Assembly: GCA_005884855.1 (NCBI GenBank)
Contig: VAZS01000058.1
Coordinates: forward strand, 1-9,058
Length of the DNA: 9,058 nt
Reading direction: 5' to 3'
Origin: Alphaproteobacteria bacterium
Lineage (GTDB): Bacteria > Pseudomonadota > Alphaproteobacteria > Rhizobiales > Xanthobacteraceae
The first letter of the stretch is position 1. Every line of letters starts with the position of its first letter. The notes under the pieces are model-generated. The model worked only from the letters and a program-made list of their open reading frames with translations. It ran no database searches and was not told where the DNA came from. A program made the position numbers and the translations under genes. Positions 1 through 5,579 of the stretch are shown piece after piece.

Positions 1-209
1 GTGATCGGGTCGATATAGGTCGCATCAGCCAGCTCCGGGTCGGTCATGATCGTGGCCGGATTGGAATTGACGAGAACGATGCGATAGCCCTCGTCCCTGA
101 GCGTCTTGACCGCCTGGGTGCCGGAATAGTCGAATTCGCAGGCTTGCCCGATCACGATGGGGCCGGCGCCGATGATCAGGATCGTGGAAATATCGGTTCT
201 TTTCGGCAT
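1..209 (-). CDS. carB: Carbamoyl-phosphate synthase large subunit, N-terminal part (cut by window edge)
   Basis: This is the beginning of the large (synthetase) subunit of carbamoyl-phosphate synthetase. The enzyme makes carbamoyl phosphate from bicarbonate, ATP and glutamine-derived ammonia for arginine and pyrimidine synthesis in the cytoplasm. The 69 codons present read MPKRTDIST, then [20 protein letters not shown], a GTQA segment, and [18 protein letters not shown]. These are the hallmark start of CarB: the first pre-ATP-grasp Rossmann strand and the NPATIMTD loop. The full family protein is about 1,070-1,110 residues, so over 90% lies beyond the window. The ATG at 209 is the family's usual start; only a weak GAG lies upstream as ribosome binding site. 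It shares the strand with carA but is separated from it by about 2.7 kb of other genes. A terminator-like hairpin lies about 30 bases before the start codon, which suggests leader control (inferred). Confidence 0.97.
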   Translation of the reverse strand, partial: MPKRTDISTILIIGAGPIVIGQACEFDYSGTQAVKTLRDEGYRIVLVNSNPATIMTDPELADATYIDPI

Positions 210-238
210 CAAGTCTCACGGACGAGGGAATTGGGCAC

Positions 239-267
239 AAAAAAAGGGCGCGCATGCCGCGCGTCCC
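239..267 (-). terminator. Intrinsic terminator or carB leader attenuator
   Basis: Read on the minus strand, GGG-A-CGCGC, a five-base loop GGCAT, then GCGCG-CCC forms an eight-pair stem with one bulged A (267 to 246). It is followed at once by seven T (245-239). This is a textbook Rho-independent terminator shape. It lies 139 bases after the methyltransferase stop and only 29 bases before the carB start. That leaves almost no room for a separate carB promoter downstream of it, so carB transcripts probably start upstream and pass through it. An attenuator role is an inference. Confidence 0.8.
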
Positions 268-299
268 TCGAGCCAAGAGCGCGTATTCCTCGCGCGCGG
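257..299 (-). promoter_or_regulatory. Possible anti-terminator pairing in the carB leader
   Basis: On the minus strand the segment CCGCGCG at 299-293 is perfectly complementary to CGCGCGG at 263-257. The latter forms the 5' arm and first loop bases of the terminator hairpin at 246-267. Pairing of the two would prevent the terminator from forming. This is the usual geometry of an attenuator, but both strings are low-complexity CG runs and the match could be chance. Confidence 0.3.
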
Positions 300-300
300 G

Positions 301-314
301 TGGTCTTTAGACCA
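301..314. promoter_or_regulatory. Palindrome TGGTCT-TT-AGACCA upstream of carB
   Basis: Two perfect 6-base inverted arms are separated by two T in the gene-free stretch between the methyltransferase and carB. It could be a dimeric repressor site, the TGGT/ACCA arms being reminiscent of GntR-family operators, or a small RNA hairpin in the carB leader. No clear -35/-10 pair was found around it, so its role is open. Confidence 0.35.
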
Positions 315-405
315 GATTTCGCAACCGCGAAAGGGCCTCACAGGCGCAATCAACCGGCAATTTGACGGCTCAAGCTGCCGGACGACAGCGTGCCACAGTT
401 GGCTT

Positions 406-1128
406 TCATTTAAGCTGACCGGCGGCAGCCGGGCTGAGAGCTTGCCGCGCGACAAAGGTCATCCGCCATGGATTGTGGCCGATGTTGAAATGCGCGCGCG
501 AGGCGGTAAGTCCAGCCGCTGCCAGCTTGGCGATCATCTCGCTTTCGCCGTAGCGCTGCAGTCCGACGCGGGTGCGTAACTGGCGGTAGTCCGAAAGCGC
601 GGTGCTGAGCAGCCCGATCAGGGCGTCTTTCAGAAAGCCATTTTTGCGCGCGAAGCGCAGCAGCGCCACCACATCTCTGCCCATGCCGACCTCGGGACGC
701 AGGACGTCCCCCAGAACGAGCCGGCCGCCGGGCTTCAACAGACGCTTGATCACCGCGAACGCCGCATCGAGCTCGGTCGGTGTCATGTATTGCGCGACCG
801 AATTCATCACCGCCAGATCGACCGATTTCTCCGTCATCTGCCGCAAGTCATCGAGCGAACGCACCCGGATTTTGGTGTTCGGAGCAAAACGCGCGATCAG
901 CCGGCCGCGCACGCCAGGCGCGGGCTCCGCCAGGATCAGCTTGCCACAGGCCTGCGCCACTTTGGCTGCGAACAGCGCTTCGCCGCAGGCATAATCAAGC
1001 ACCACGGCATCAGGGGAGGAGATGTAACCGATGATGTCTTTGGCGATCAGCTGAAAGTGAAGTTCGCGATGCAGCTTGCTCGCATAAATAGTGTGGGTGG
1101 AATCGTAATAGTCGATCCATTCGTCCAT
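406..1128 (-). CDS. Class I SAM-dependent methyltransferase
   Basis: A 240-residue protein with a class I (Rossmann) methyltransferase core. Motif I is VVLDYACGEALFA (about 42-54), with ACGE where most relatives have GCGxG. The acidic residue ending strand 2 that would bind the SAM ribose is E68 in LILAEPA. VDLAVMNSVAQYM (103-115) is the motif IV region, and LLKPGGRLVLGDVLRP (129-144) is the typical post-motif helix and strand of Methyltransf_11/12 proteins. The N-terminal MDEWIDYYDSTHTIY and the C-terminal half with many Arg and Leu are not diagnostic. The substrate cannot be told; small molecule, lipid or sugar are all possible. The start at 1128 lacks a strong Shine-Dalgarno. The gene stands alone between Dps (divergent) and carB, and probably ends at the terminator at 239-267. 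Family is fairly certain, function unknown. Confidence 0.88.
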   Translation of the reverse strand: MDEWIDYYDSTHTIYASKLHRELHFQLIAKDIIGYISSPDAVVLDYACGEALFAAKVAQACGKLILAEPAPGVRGRLIARFAPNTKIRVRSLDDLRQMTEKSVDLAVMNSVAQYMTPTELDAAFAVIKRLLKPGGRLVLGDVLRPEVGMGRDVVALLRFARKNGFLKDALIGLLSTALSDYRQLRTRVGLQRYGESEMIAKLAAAGLTASRAHFNIGHNPWRMTFVARQALSPAAAGQLK

Positions 1129-1164
1129 TTGGCGCAGGCGTCCGGTAGGGCGGGCTCCGACAAC

Positions 1165-1190
1165 GGAACCCGGCGATGAGGTAGTGCGTT
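1165..1190 (+). promoter_or_regulatory. EcfG-type general stress promoter for Dps
   Basis: GGAAC at 1165-1169 and CGTT at 1187-1190 are separated by exactly 17 bases. This matches the known alphaproteobacterial EcfG/SigT/RpoE2 promoter consensus GGAAC-N16/17-CGTT. It points toward Dps and would give a leader of roughly 50 bases before the ATG at 1251. Dps-type genes are common members of the PhyR-NepR-EcfG stress regulon, so position, orientation and gene content agree. Confidence 0.75.
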
Positions 1191-1240
1191 AGATGGTCCG
1201 GCGGCCGGTGTCCATGCCGTCAACAATCCCATTTGGTAAC

Positions 1241-1247
1241 AGGAAGG
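1241..1247 (+). promoter_or_regulatory. Ribosome binding site deciding the Dps start
   Basis: AGGAAGG lies directly before the ATG at 1251 (GGAA core to ATG 5 bases). This favours that start over the upstream in-frame TTG at 1233, which the site would lie inside. Confidence 0.75.
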
Positions 1248-1250
1248 TGC

Positions 1251-1715
1251 ATGGTGAGCAAAGCAAAGGCCGACAAAGTCTCCCCCGATCTCGATACACC
1301 CACCGATATGCCGCAAGCAGCAGTGGACAAGATTTCCGCGTCGCTGAACACATTGCTGGCCGATGCCTTTGCGCTGTACGTCAAAACCAAGAACTTCCAC
1401 TGGCATGTCAGCGGCCGGCATTTTCACGACTATCATCTGATGCTGGACGAGCAATCAGATGCGATTTTTGCCACCACCGACCAGCTGGCGGAGCGCGTTC
1501 GCAAGCTCGGCGGCATCACGCTGCGCTCGATCGGGCAGATCGGAAAATTGCAGACCATCAAGGACAACAACGATGACTATGTGCCGCCTCGCGAAATGCT
1601 GCGCGAGCTGATGGAAGACAACAAGCAGATGGCGGCTGCGATGCGAAAAGCCCACAAGCTCGCCGACCGCCTGAAGCACGACGAAGATCGTGATGCTGCA
1701 TCAGTCGCCGAATGA
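1251..1715 (+). CDS. dps: Dps-family ferritin-like DNA-protection protein
   Basis: A 154-residue protein of the Dps family. These proteins form dodecamers that oxidise and store iron with hydrogen peroxide and protect DNA in stressed cells. The ferroxidase signature is complete: KNFHWHVSG with H50, then H62 and D66 in HLMLDEQSD, and D77 and E81 in TDQLAERVRKLGG. By position these match E. coli Dps H51, H63, D67, D78 and E82. The lysine-containing N-terminal tail (MVSKAKADKV) could bind DNA, but this is inferred. Length is close to the family norm of 150-170. The ATG at 1251 is chosen for its AGGAAGG site. An EcfG-type promoter precedes it, suggesting general-stress control. Its TGA stop (1713-1715) abuts the stop of the convergent cupin gene with no gap. 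The PexB/Dpr-like subgroup cannot be assigned by eye. Confidence 0.94.
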   Translation: MVSKAKADKVSPDLDTPTDMPQAAVDKISASLNTLLADAFALYVKTKNFHWHVSGRHFHDYHLMLDEQSDAIFATTDQLAERVRKLGGITLRSIGQIGKLQTIKDNNDDYVPPREMLRELMEDNKQMAAAMRKAHKLADRLKHDEDRDAASVAE

Positions 1716-2246
1716 CTAGTCCGCTCGTTTCCAGAGCCTGAGCAGCGGTCCGGTTTCTCCCCGCACCGGATCGGTCTTGGGTAGCTTGACCTGCGGAATA
1801 GTTTTCAGCGCCTTGCGATGATTTTCCGGTGTTGGCCGCGTGATCTGCATCTTGGGACCCGGCGGATAAGCGCCGACTACGGAAAAATCCGAGCTGGCGG
1901 AAAGGCATCGATGCCCAGTGCCGGCCGGTAGGATGGCGACGTCGCCGGCCGCGACATCGATTTCCTTGCCGCGCTCGCCGCCGAACTGCACGCGGGCATT
2001 GCCGCGCGCGACGCCGAGCGCTTCATGAACCGTGGCGTGATAGTGCAGATAGTCGTAGATGCCGTTGCGCCACATGTCGCCCCAATTGTTGGCGCCGAAC
2101 AGGTCTTCGATGGTCTTTTCGGGGTGATCGTTGGCGACATCGATCGCCTGCTTATAGACCAGAAACGGCATTGGATTGTTCGGGACCAGACCGTCGTCTT
2201 TGAAGACAAAGGTGAGCGGTTCGAGATCCTCGGTGACAACTGACAT
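1716..2246 (-). CDS. YjlB-like cupin domain protein
   Basis: A 176-residue single-domain cupin resembling the YjlB/COG4297 group. Cupin motif 1 is HYHATVHEALGVARG (68-82), giving putative metal ligands H68, H70 and E75. Motif 2 is GDVAILPAGTGH (101-112) with ligand H112. The N-terminal FVFKDDGLVPNNPMPFLVYK and the WGDMWRNGIYDYLHYH segment are typical of this group. The biochemical role of the group is not well known; sugar or small-acid isomerase or dioxygenase functions are possible. The start at 2246 is preferred over the ATG at 2252 because GGAG (2257-2254) is 7 bases away. The gene follows the thioesterase by 34 bases on the same strand, so the two are likely co-transcribed. A weak EcfG-like motif at the end of the thioesterase gene could add a promoter. 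It ends flush against the Dps stop. Confidence 0.85.
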   Translation of the reverse strand: MSVVTEDLEPLTFVFKDDGLVPNNPMPFLVYKQAIDVANDHPEKTIEDLFGANNWGDMWRNGIYDYLHYHATVHEALGVARGNARVQFGGERGKEIDVAAGDVAILPAGTGHRCLSASSDFSVVGAYPPGPKMQITRPTPENHRKALKTIPQVKLPKTDPVRGETGPLLRLWKRAD

Positions 2247-2253
2247 GATCATT

Positions 2254-2257
2254 CTCC
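2254..2257 (-). promoter_or_regulatory. Ribosome binding site deciding the cupin start
   Basis: GGAG on the minus strand is 7 bases before the ATG at 2246 but only 1 base before the in-frame ATG at 2252. This favours the shorter protein starting MSVVTEDL. Confidence 0.6.
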
Positions 2258-2280
2258 GCCGCTTGAAGAATAGATCGGAT

Positions 2281-2808
2281 TCAACCCGTGTCAGCGCCTG
2301 ACGTTCCCTTTGCGGTACCATTGGGAATTTCAAACACCAGGCAGGTGGTGGTGGCGTGCGCCAGCAGCCGGCCTTTTGCGTCGGTGATCCGCGCTTCGGC
2401 GGTGGCCGCACGTCGACCGACGCTGAGGATGCGGCCTTCGCTGCGCACCGGGCCGGTGTCGTCGGTCATCTCCTTGATGAAGCTGATCTTGAATTCGAGC
2501 GTGGTGTAGCCGCTGCCCGACGGCAGCATGGTGTGTATCGCCAGCCCCATCACGGAATCCAGCAAGGTCGCGGCGTAACCGCCGTGGACCGATCCGATCG
2601 GGTTGTAGTGCCGGAAGCGCGGGATGCTGTGGATCACCACGAGGCCCGGCTCGGCGCTGGAATCAAACGGTTCGATGGTCTGCATGATCGGCGGCGCCGG
2701 CAAGCTGCCGTCGAAAATAGCACGGACGAAATCAAGCCCTGACATCGAGGCCATGATCTCCGGCGGGGTTACGCCGTATTTGACTTCGGGGGGTGCTCGG
2801 TCGTGCAT
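2281..2808 (-). CDS. PaaI-family hotdog acyl-CoA thioesterase
   Basis: A 175-residue hotdog-fold protein of the PaaI/YdiI-like group, which hydrolyses acyl- or aryl-CoA thioesters. The active-site helix reads NPIGSVHGGYAATLLDSVMG (69-88), with the HGG turn at 75-77 and D84 at the usual catalytic acid position. Downstream, TTLEFKISFIKEM (102-114) and GRRAATAEARITDAKGRLLAHATTTCLVF (131-159) are the expected strands, ending in the family's typical A(T/S)TTC-like strand. It carries a longer N-terminal extension (about 45 residues) than the smallest PaaI proteins, as many relatives do. It is probably the first gene of a two-gene unit with the cupin. A TATAGT -10 box and an overlapping inverted repeat lie just upstream, so a dedicated repressor is plausible. 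The natural acyl-CoA substrate cannot be read from the sequence. Confidence 0.92.
   Translation of the reverse strand: MHDRAPPEVKYGVTPPEIMASMSGLDFVRAIFDGSLPAPPIMQTIEPFDSSAEPGLVVIHSIPRFRHYNPIGSVHGGYAATLLDSVMGLAIHTMLPSGSGYTTLEFKISFIKEMTDDTGPVRSEGRILSVGRRAATAEARITDAKGRLLAHATTTCLVFEIPNGTAKGTSGADTG
2283..2307 (-). promoter_or_regulatory. Weak EcfG-like promoter motif before the cupin gene
   Basis: On the minus strand GGAAC (2307-2303) is followed after 16 bases by GGTT (2286-2283), one base off the CGTT consensus. A start near 2275 would leave a leader of about 30 bases to the cupin ATG. It lies inside the last codons of the thioesterase gene. Such partial matches arise by chance in a window this long. 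Confidence 0.3.
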
Positions 2809-2827
2809 GACTGTGAGTTCCTGGCCT

Positions 2828-2848
2828 GTATGATGATGACCATCATAC
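2828..2848. promoter_or_regulatory. Inverted-repeat operator candidate for the thioesterase gene
   Basis: GTATGATG (2828-2835) and CATCATAC (2841-2848) are perfect inverted arms around five bases. The site touches the -10 box of the thioesterase promoter and covers the likely transcription start. This is the place and size expected for a TetR- or MarR-type repressor site. No regulator gene is in the window. Confidence 0.5.
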
Positions 2849-2852
2849 TATA
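2847..2852 (-). promoter_or_regulatory. -10 element of the thioesterase-cupin promoter
   Basis: TATAGT on the minus strand is a near-consensus sigma70 -10 hexamer in otherwise GC-rich DNA. A poor -35 (TTGTGG, spacing 19) lies upstream. The start would fall near 2839, about 30 bases before the thioesterase ATG. A weak -35 with an operator overlapping the start fits a regulated promoter. Confidence 0.5.
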
Positions 2853-2937
2853 TGTTCGGCTGGTGCGCCACCCACAATTCGTCGCGCCCGACACGACCCC
2901 GGGCACGTCGAGTTGAAGGCAGTTGAGGGTGGCAGCC

Positions 2938-4128
2938 TTACGCGCTCTTGTTCGCCCGCATCAGATCGGCAAAACGCTTGAACAAATAATGCGAGTCGCG
3001 CGGGCCGGGCGAGGCCTCGGGATGATACTGCACCGAGAATACCGGCCTGCCTTCGAGCTGGATGCCGCAATTGGAGCCGTCGAACAGCGAGACATGGGTC
3101 TGGGTTGCGCCCTGTGGCAAGGTCGCCTGATCCACCGCGAAGCCATGGTTCATCGAGGTGATTTCAACCTTTCCGGTGGTCTCGTCCTTGACCGGATGAT
3201 TGGCGCCATGATGGCCTTGATGCATCTTCGTAGTCTTGGCGCCGACCGCGAGCCCGAGCATCTGGTGGCCGAGGCAAATTCCAAAGGTCGGCGTACCGGA
3301 ATCGATGACTTTTTGAATCACGGGCACCGCGTACTTGCCGGTCTCGGCGGGATCGCCGGGGCCGTTCGAAAGGAACACGCCGTCCGGCTTCATCGCCAGA
3401 ATATCTTCAGCCGATGTGGTCGCCGGCACTACAGTTATCTTGCAGCCTTCGCCGGCGAGCAGCCGCAGGATATTCCGCTTGATGCCGTAGTCGATCGCGA
3501 CCACGTTGAATTCAGGCTGGATTTGCCGGCCGAAGCCTTTTCCCCACGCCCACGGCGTTTCGTCCCAGGTGAAGCGCTGGCCGGATGTCACCATCGGCAC
3601 CAGGTCCATGCCTTCCAGGCCGGGCCATTCGCGCGCTTCTTGCTTTAGTCCGTGCAGGTCGAACTGGCCGTCCTTGGCGTGCGCGATCACCGCGTTGGGC
3701 ATGCCTTTGTTGCGGATCAGCGCCGTCAGCGCCCGGGTGTCGATACCGGACAGGCCGATGATCCCGCGCGCTTTCAGCCATTGATCGAGATGACGCGTGG
3801 CCCGGTAGTTCGACGCGTCAGTGATGGCCGCACGCAGAATCACGCCACGCGCGCCCGGCGTTGCCGCCATGTTCACGGTCTCGATATCTTCGTCGTTGGT
3901 GCCGACGTTACCGATATGGGGGAAGGTGAAAGTGATGAGCTGTCCAGCGTAGGACGGATCGGTCAGAATCTCCTCATAGCCCGTCATTGCGGTATTGAAG
4001 CAGACTTCACCGACCGCCTGGCCTTGCGCGCCAAGGCCGAAGCCCTCCAGCACGGTACCATCGGCAAGCACGAGGAGCGCGGTCGGTTTGTGATCCGGCC
4101 AGGCTGAAGCGTTTTCCGATTGGGTCAT
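2938..4128 (-). CDS. carA: Carbamoyl-phosphate synthase small (glutaminase) subunit
   Basis: A 396-residue CarA. It is the glutamine amidotransferase subunit that releases ammonia from glutamine and channels it to CarB for carbamoyl phosphate in arginine and pyrimidine synthesis. The N-terminal CPSase_sm_chain domain is plain in LADGTVLEGFG, FNTAMTGYEEILTDPSYAGQ (44-63) and GIIGLSGIDTRALT. The class I amidotransferase domain has AIDYGIKRNILR (211-222), SNGPGDP (254-260), the nucleophile C285 in GICLGHQ, and the partner pair H369 and E371 in QYHPEASPGP. All catalytic residues are present and length is normal. The ATG at 4128 (MTQSEN) is chosen because the upstream in-frame ATG at 4152 adds only eight atypical residues; neither has a strong ribosome site. 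It is divergent from the alpha/beta hydrolase and lies on the same strand as carB with four genes between. Confidence 0.97.
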   Translation of the reverse strand: MTQSENASAWPDHKPTALLVLADGTVLEGFGLGAQGQAVGEVCFNTAMTGYEEILTDPSYAGQLITFTFPHIGNVGTNDEDIETVNMAATPGARGVILRAAITDASNYRATRHLDQWLKARGIIGLSGIDTRALTALIRNKGMPNAVIAHAKDGQFDLHGLKQEAREWPGLEGMDLVPMVTSGQRFTWDETPWAWGKGFGRQIQPEFNVVAIDYGIKRNILRLLAGEGCKITVVPATTSAEDILAMKPDGVFLSNGPGDPAETGKYAVPVIQKVIDSGTPTFGICLGHQMLGLAVGAKTTKMHQGHHGANHPVKDETTGKVEITSMNHGFAVDQATLPQGATQTHVSLFDGSNCGIQLEGRPVFSVQYHPEASPGPRDSHYLFKRFADLMRANKSA

Positions 4129-4285
4129 GAGCGCATTACATAGTCGTCGCATGCTGTGGCGTCAAAGCCGGAACTGGCGGATTCACATGCAGATTGCGTA
4201 TATTTGACAGCCAGCGCCTGGGTTTTAAGCTGCGCTTTCCTCCGTCAGCCTGTTTTCATCAGCTTTTGCCGGTCTGGAACGGTGC
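4129..4285. promoter_or_regulatory. Divergent promoter region between carA and the hydrolase
   Basis: This 157-base spacer serves both genes. On the plus strand TTGACA (4204-4209), a perfect -35, is followed after 16 bases by the weak -10 TAAGCT (4226-4231), aimed at the hydrolase. On the minus strand only poor elements are seen in the AT-rich patch around 4196-4206. No riboswitch-like or PyrR-like structure was recognised for carA. Confidence 0.45.
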
Positions 4286-5014
4286 ATGGACGATGCGACG
4301 CCGATTTTGCTGGTTCCGGGTCTCGCCGGCTCGCCGCGGATTTATGCGCCGCTGGTGCCCGCGTTGTGGCGGTACGGCCCGGTCAGTGTCCCCAACCACA
4401 TTCGCGACGACCACATGGACGCGATCGCGCGGCGGATCCTGGCTGAGGCCCCGCCGCGTTTCGCGCTGGCCGGACATTCGATGGGCGGCTACATCGCGTT
4501 CGAAATCATGCGGCAGGCGCCCGACCGGGTGGCGAAGCTGGCGCTGATCAACACCCAGGCGCGACCCGATACGCTTGAAGCCACCGCGCGCCGGCGTAGC
4601 CAGATTGCGCGCGCGCAAGCCGGCGAATATCACGCCGTGCTGGATGATCTATTCGCGGGATTTGTTCATCCGTCACGGCTTGAGGACGCTTCCTTGCGGA
4701 AATTGGTTCACGAGATGGGCGACGATATCGGCGCGGACGCCTTCGTGCGTCAGCAGAGCGCTATTATCAGCCGCCCGGACTCGCGCCCGACGCTTGCGGC
4801 GATCAGGTGCCCGACCTTGGTGCTGACCGGGGACGAGGACAACACCATCCCGAATTCGCTGTCAAAGGAGATGGCCGGCGGCATTCATGGAGCCGAACTC
4901 AGGATCCTCGCGCAATGCGGTCACCTGCCGCAAGTCGAGCAGCCGCAGGCCACGGCGGAAGCTTTGGTGCAATGGCTTTCCAACTCAGTTGTCTCGATGC
5001 CGCGAACCGCCTAG
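4286..5014 (+). CDS. Alpha/beta hydrolase
   Basis: A 242-residue alpha/beta-hydrolase fold protein without signal peptide. The N-terminal strand and oxyanion turn are ILLVPGLAGSPRIY (7-20). The nucleophile elbow is AGHSMGG with S65. The acid is probably D185 in VLTGDEDNTIP, and the catalytic histidine is H213 in CGHLPQVEQP. The short cap region (about 95-165) with RPDTLEATARRRSQIARA resembles the small esterase/hydrolase group often annotated simply as alpha/beta hydrolase. Its substrate is unknown. The ATG at 4286 has GGAA six bases upstream (4276-4279). It is divergent from carA and 48 bases before the YqeY-like gene on the same strand, so the two may be co-transcribed. A link to carbamoyl phosphate metabolism is not supported by the sequence. 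Confidence 0.9.
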   Translation: MDDATPILLVPGLAGSPRIYAPLVPALWRYGPVSVPNHIRDDHMDAIARRILAEAPPRFALAGHSMGGYIAFEIMRQAPDRVAKLALINTQARPDTLEATARRRSQIARAQAGEYHAVLDDLFAGFVHPSRLEDASLRKLVHEMGDDIGADAFVRQQSAIISRPDSRPTLAAIRCPTLVLTGDEDNTIPNSLSKEMAGGIHGAELRILAQCGHLPQVEQPQATAEALVQWLSNSVVSMPRTA

Positions 5015-5050
5015 ATCAGTGCTTGCAATGATGCGGCCCCAAGCCGGCGA

Positions 5051-5055
5051 GAGGA
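5051..5055 (+). promoter_or_regulatory. Ribosome binding site deciding the YqeY start
   Basis: GAGGA lies 7 bases before the ATG at 5063 but only 1 base before the in-frame ATG at 5057. The later ATG, giving MLRDDINN, is therefore favoured. Confidence 0.7.
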
Positions 5056-5062
5056 TATGACC

Positions 5063-5518
5063 ATGCTGCGCGATGACATCAACAACGCGGTAAAGGATGC
5101 GATGCGCGCCAAGGACGAGCGCAAGCTTTCCACGCTGCGCATGGTCAATTCGACCATCAAGAACGCGGACATCGAGGCGCGCGGGCAGGGCAAGCCGCCG
5201 CTCAGTGACGCCGATCTGCTTGGCGTGCTGCAGAAGATGATAAAACAGCGTCAGGAGGCGGTCGAGCTCTATGACAAGGGTGGCCGCGCCGAACTCGCCG
5301 CGCAGGAGCGCGAGGAGATCGCGATCATCTCTGGCTATTTGCCGACGCAAATGTCGGAAGCTGATATGAAAGCAGCGATTGCGGCGGTGATCGCCGAGAC
5401 TGGCGCTGCCGGGATCAAGGACATGGGCAAGGTGATCGGCGTGCTGAAGGCGAAATGCGCGGGGCAGATGGATTTCGGTAAAGCCAGCGGCATGGTGAAG
5501 GCGGCGCTGACGGGGTGA
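5063..5518 (+). CDS. yqeY: YqeY/GatB-like protein
   Basis: A 151-residue protein of the YqeY family (PF09424), related to the tail domain of the GatB subunit of Asp/Glu-tRNA amidotransferase. The N-terminal helical half shows MLRDDINNAVKDAMRAKDE, LSTLRMVNSTIKNADIEARG and the KMIKQRQEAVELYDKGGR helix. The C-terminal half has EEIAIISGYLPTQMSE, the GxxGIKDMGKVIGVLK segment and MDFGKASGMVKAAL, which are the family's most conserved stretches. Length matches the usual 147-155. A role in tRNA-dependent amidation has been suggested from homology only; the true function is not settled. The ATG at 5063 is chosen on ribosome-site spacing. In related genomes dnaG and rpoD often follow (from memory); here a repeat and accessory genes follow instead. 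Confidence 0.93.
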   Translation: MLRDDINNAVKDAMRAKDERKLSTLRMVNSTIKNADIEARGQGKPPLSDADLLGVLQKMIKQRQEAVELYDKGGRAELAAQEREEIAIISGYLPTQMSEADMKAAIAAVIAETGAAGIKDMGKVIGVLKAKCAGQMDFGKASGMVKAALTG

Positions 5519-5579
5519 GTTGTGTGCGGCACGAGCCCGAATGTGCGCCTCCGCTCGGCGGCCATTACCGCTCGACGCC

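Noticed and set aside
25..276. Minus-strand open frame starting near the terminator hairpin (MARGTRGMRALFLC...), possible leader peptide for carB
   Set aside because: It overlaps carB out of frame for over 180 bases and becomes Arg/His-rich nonsense. No ribosome site precedes the short ATG in the hairpin.
216..455. Minus-strand open frame of 79 codons across the methyltransferase end and carB leader
   Set aside because: Its sequence has no protein-like pattern, it runs through the terminator hairpin, and it starts inside the methyltransferase gene.
2884..2906. GC-rich hairpin after carA (GTGCCCG / CGGGCGC on the minus strand)
   Set aside because: It has no T run and includes a wobble pair, so it is not a convincing intrinsic terminator. 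Such stems are frequent in GC-rich DNA.
2923..3648. Long plus-strand open frame opposite carA (241 codons)
   Set aside because: It is a shadow of carA, caused by high GC content in the antisense frame, and shows no recognisable domain.
4204..4231. PyrR- or arginine-type control element upstream of carA
   Set aside because: Only a plus-strand -35-like TTGACA and a small CCAG/CTGG palindrome are seen. No ARG-box or PyrR-binding pattern could be recognised.
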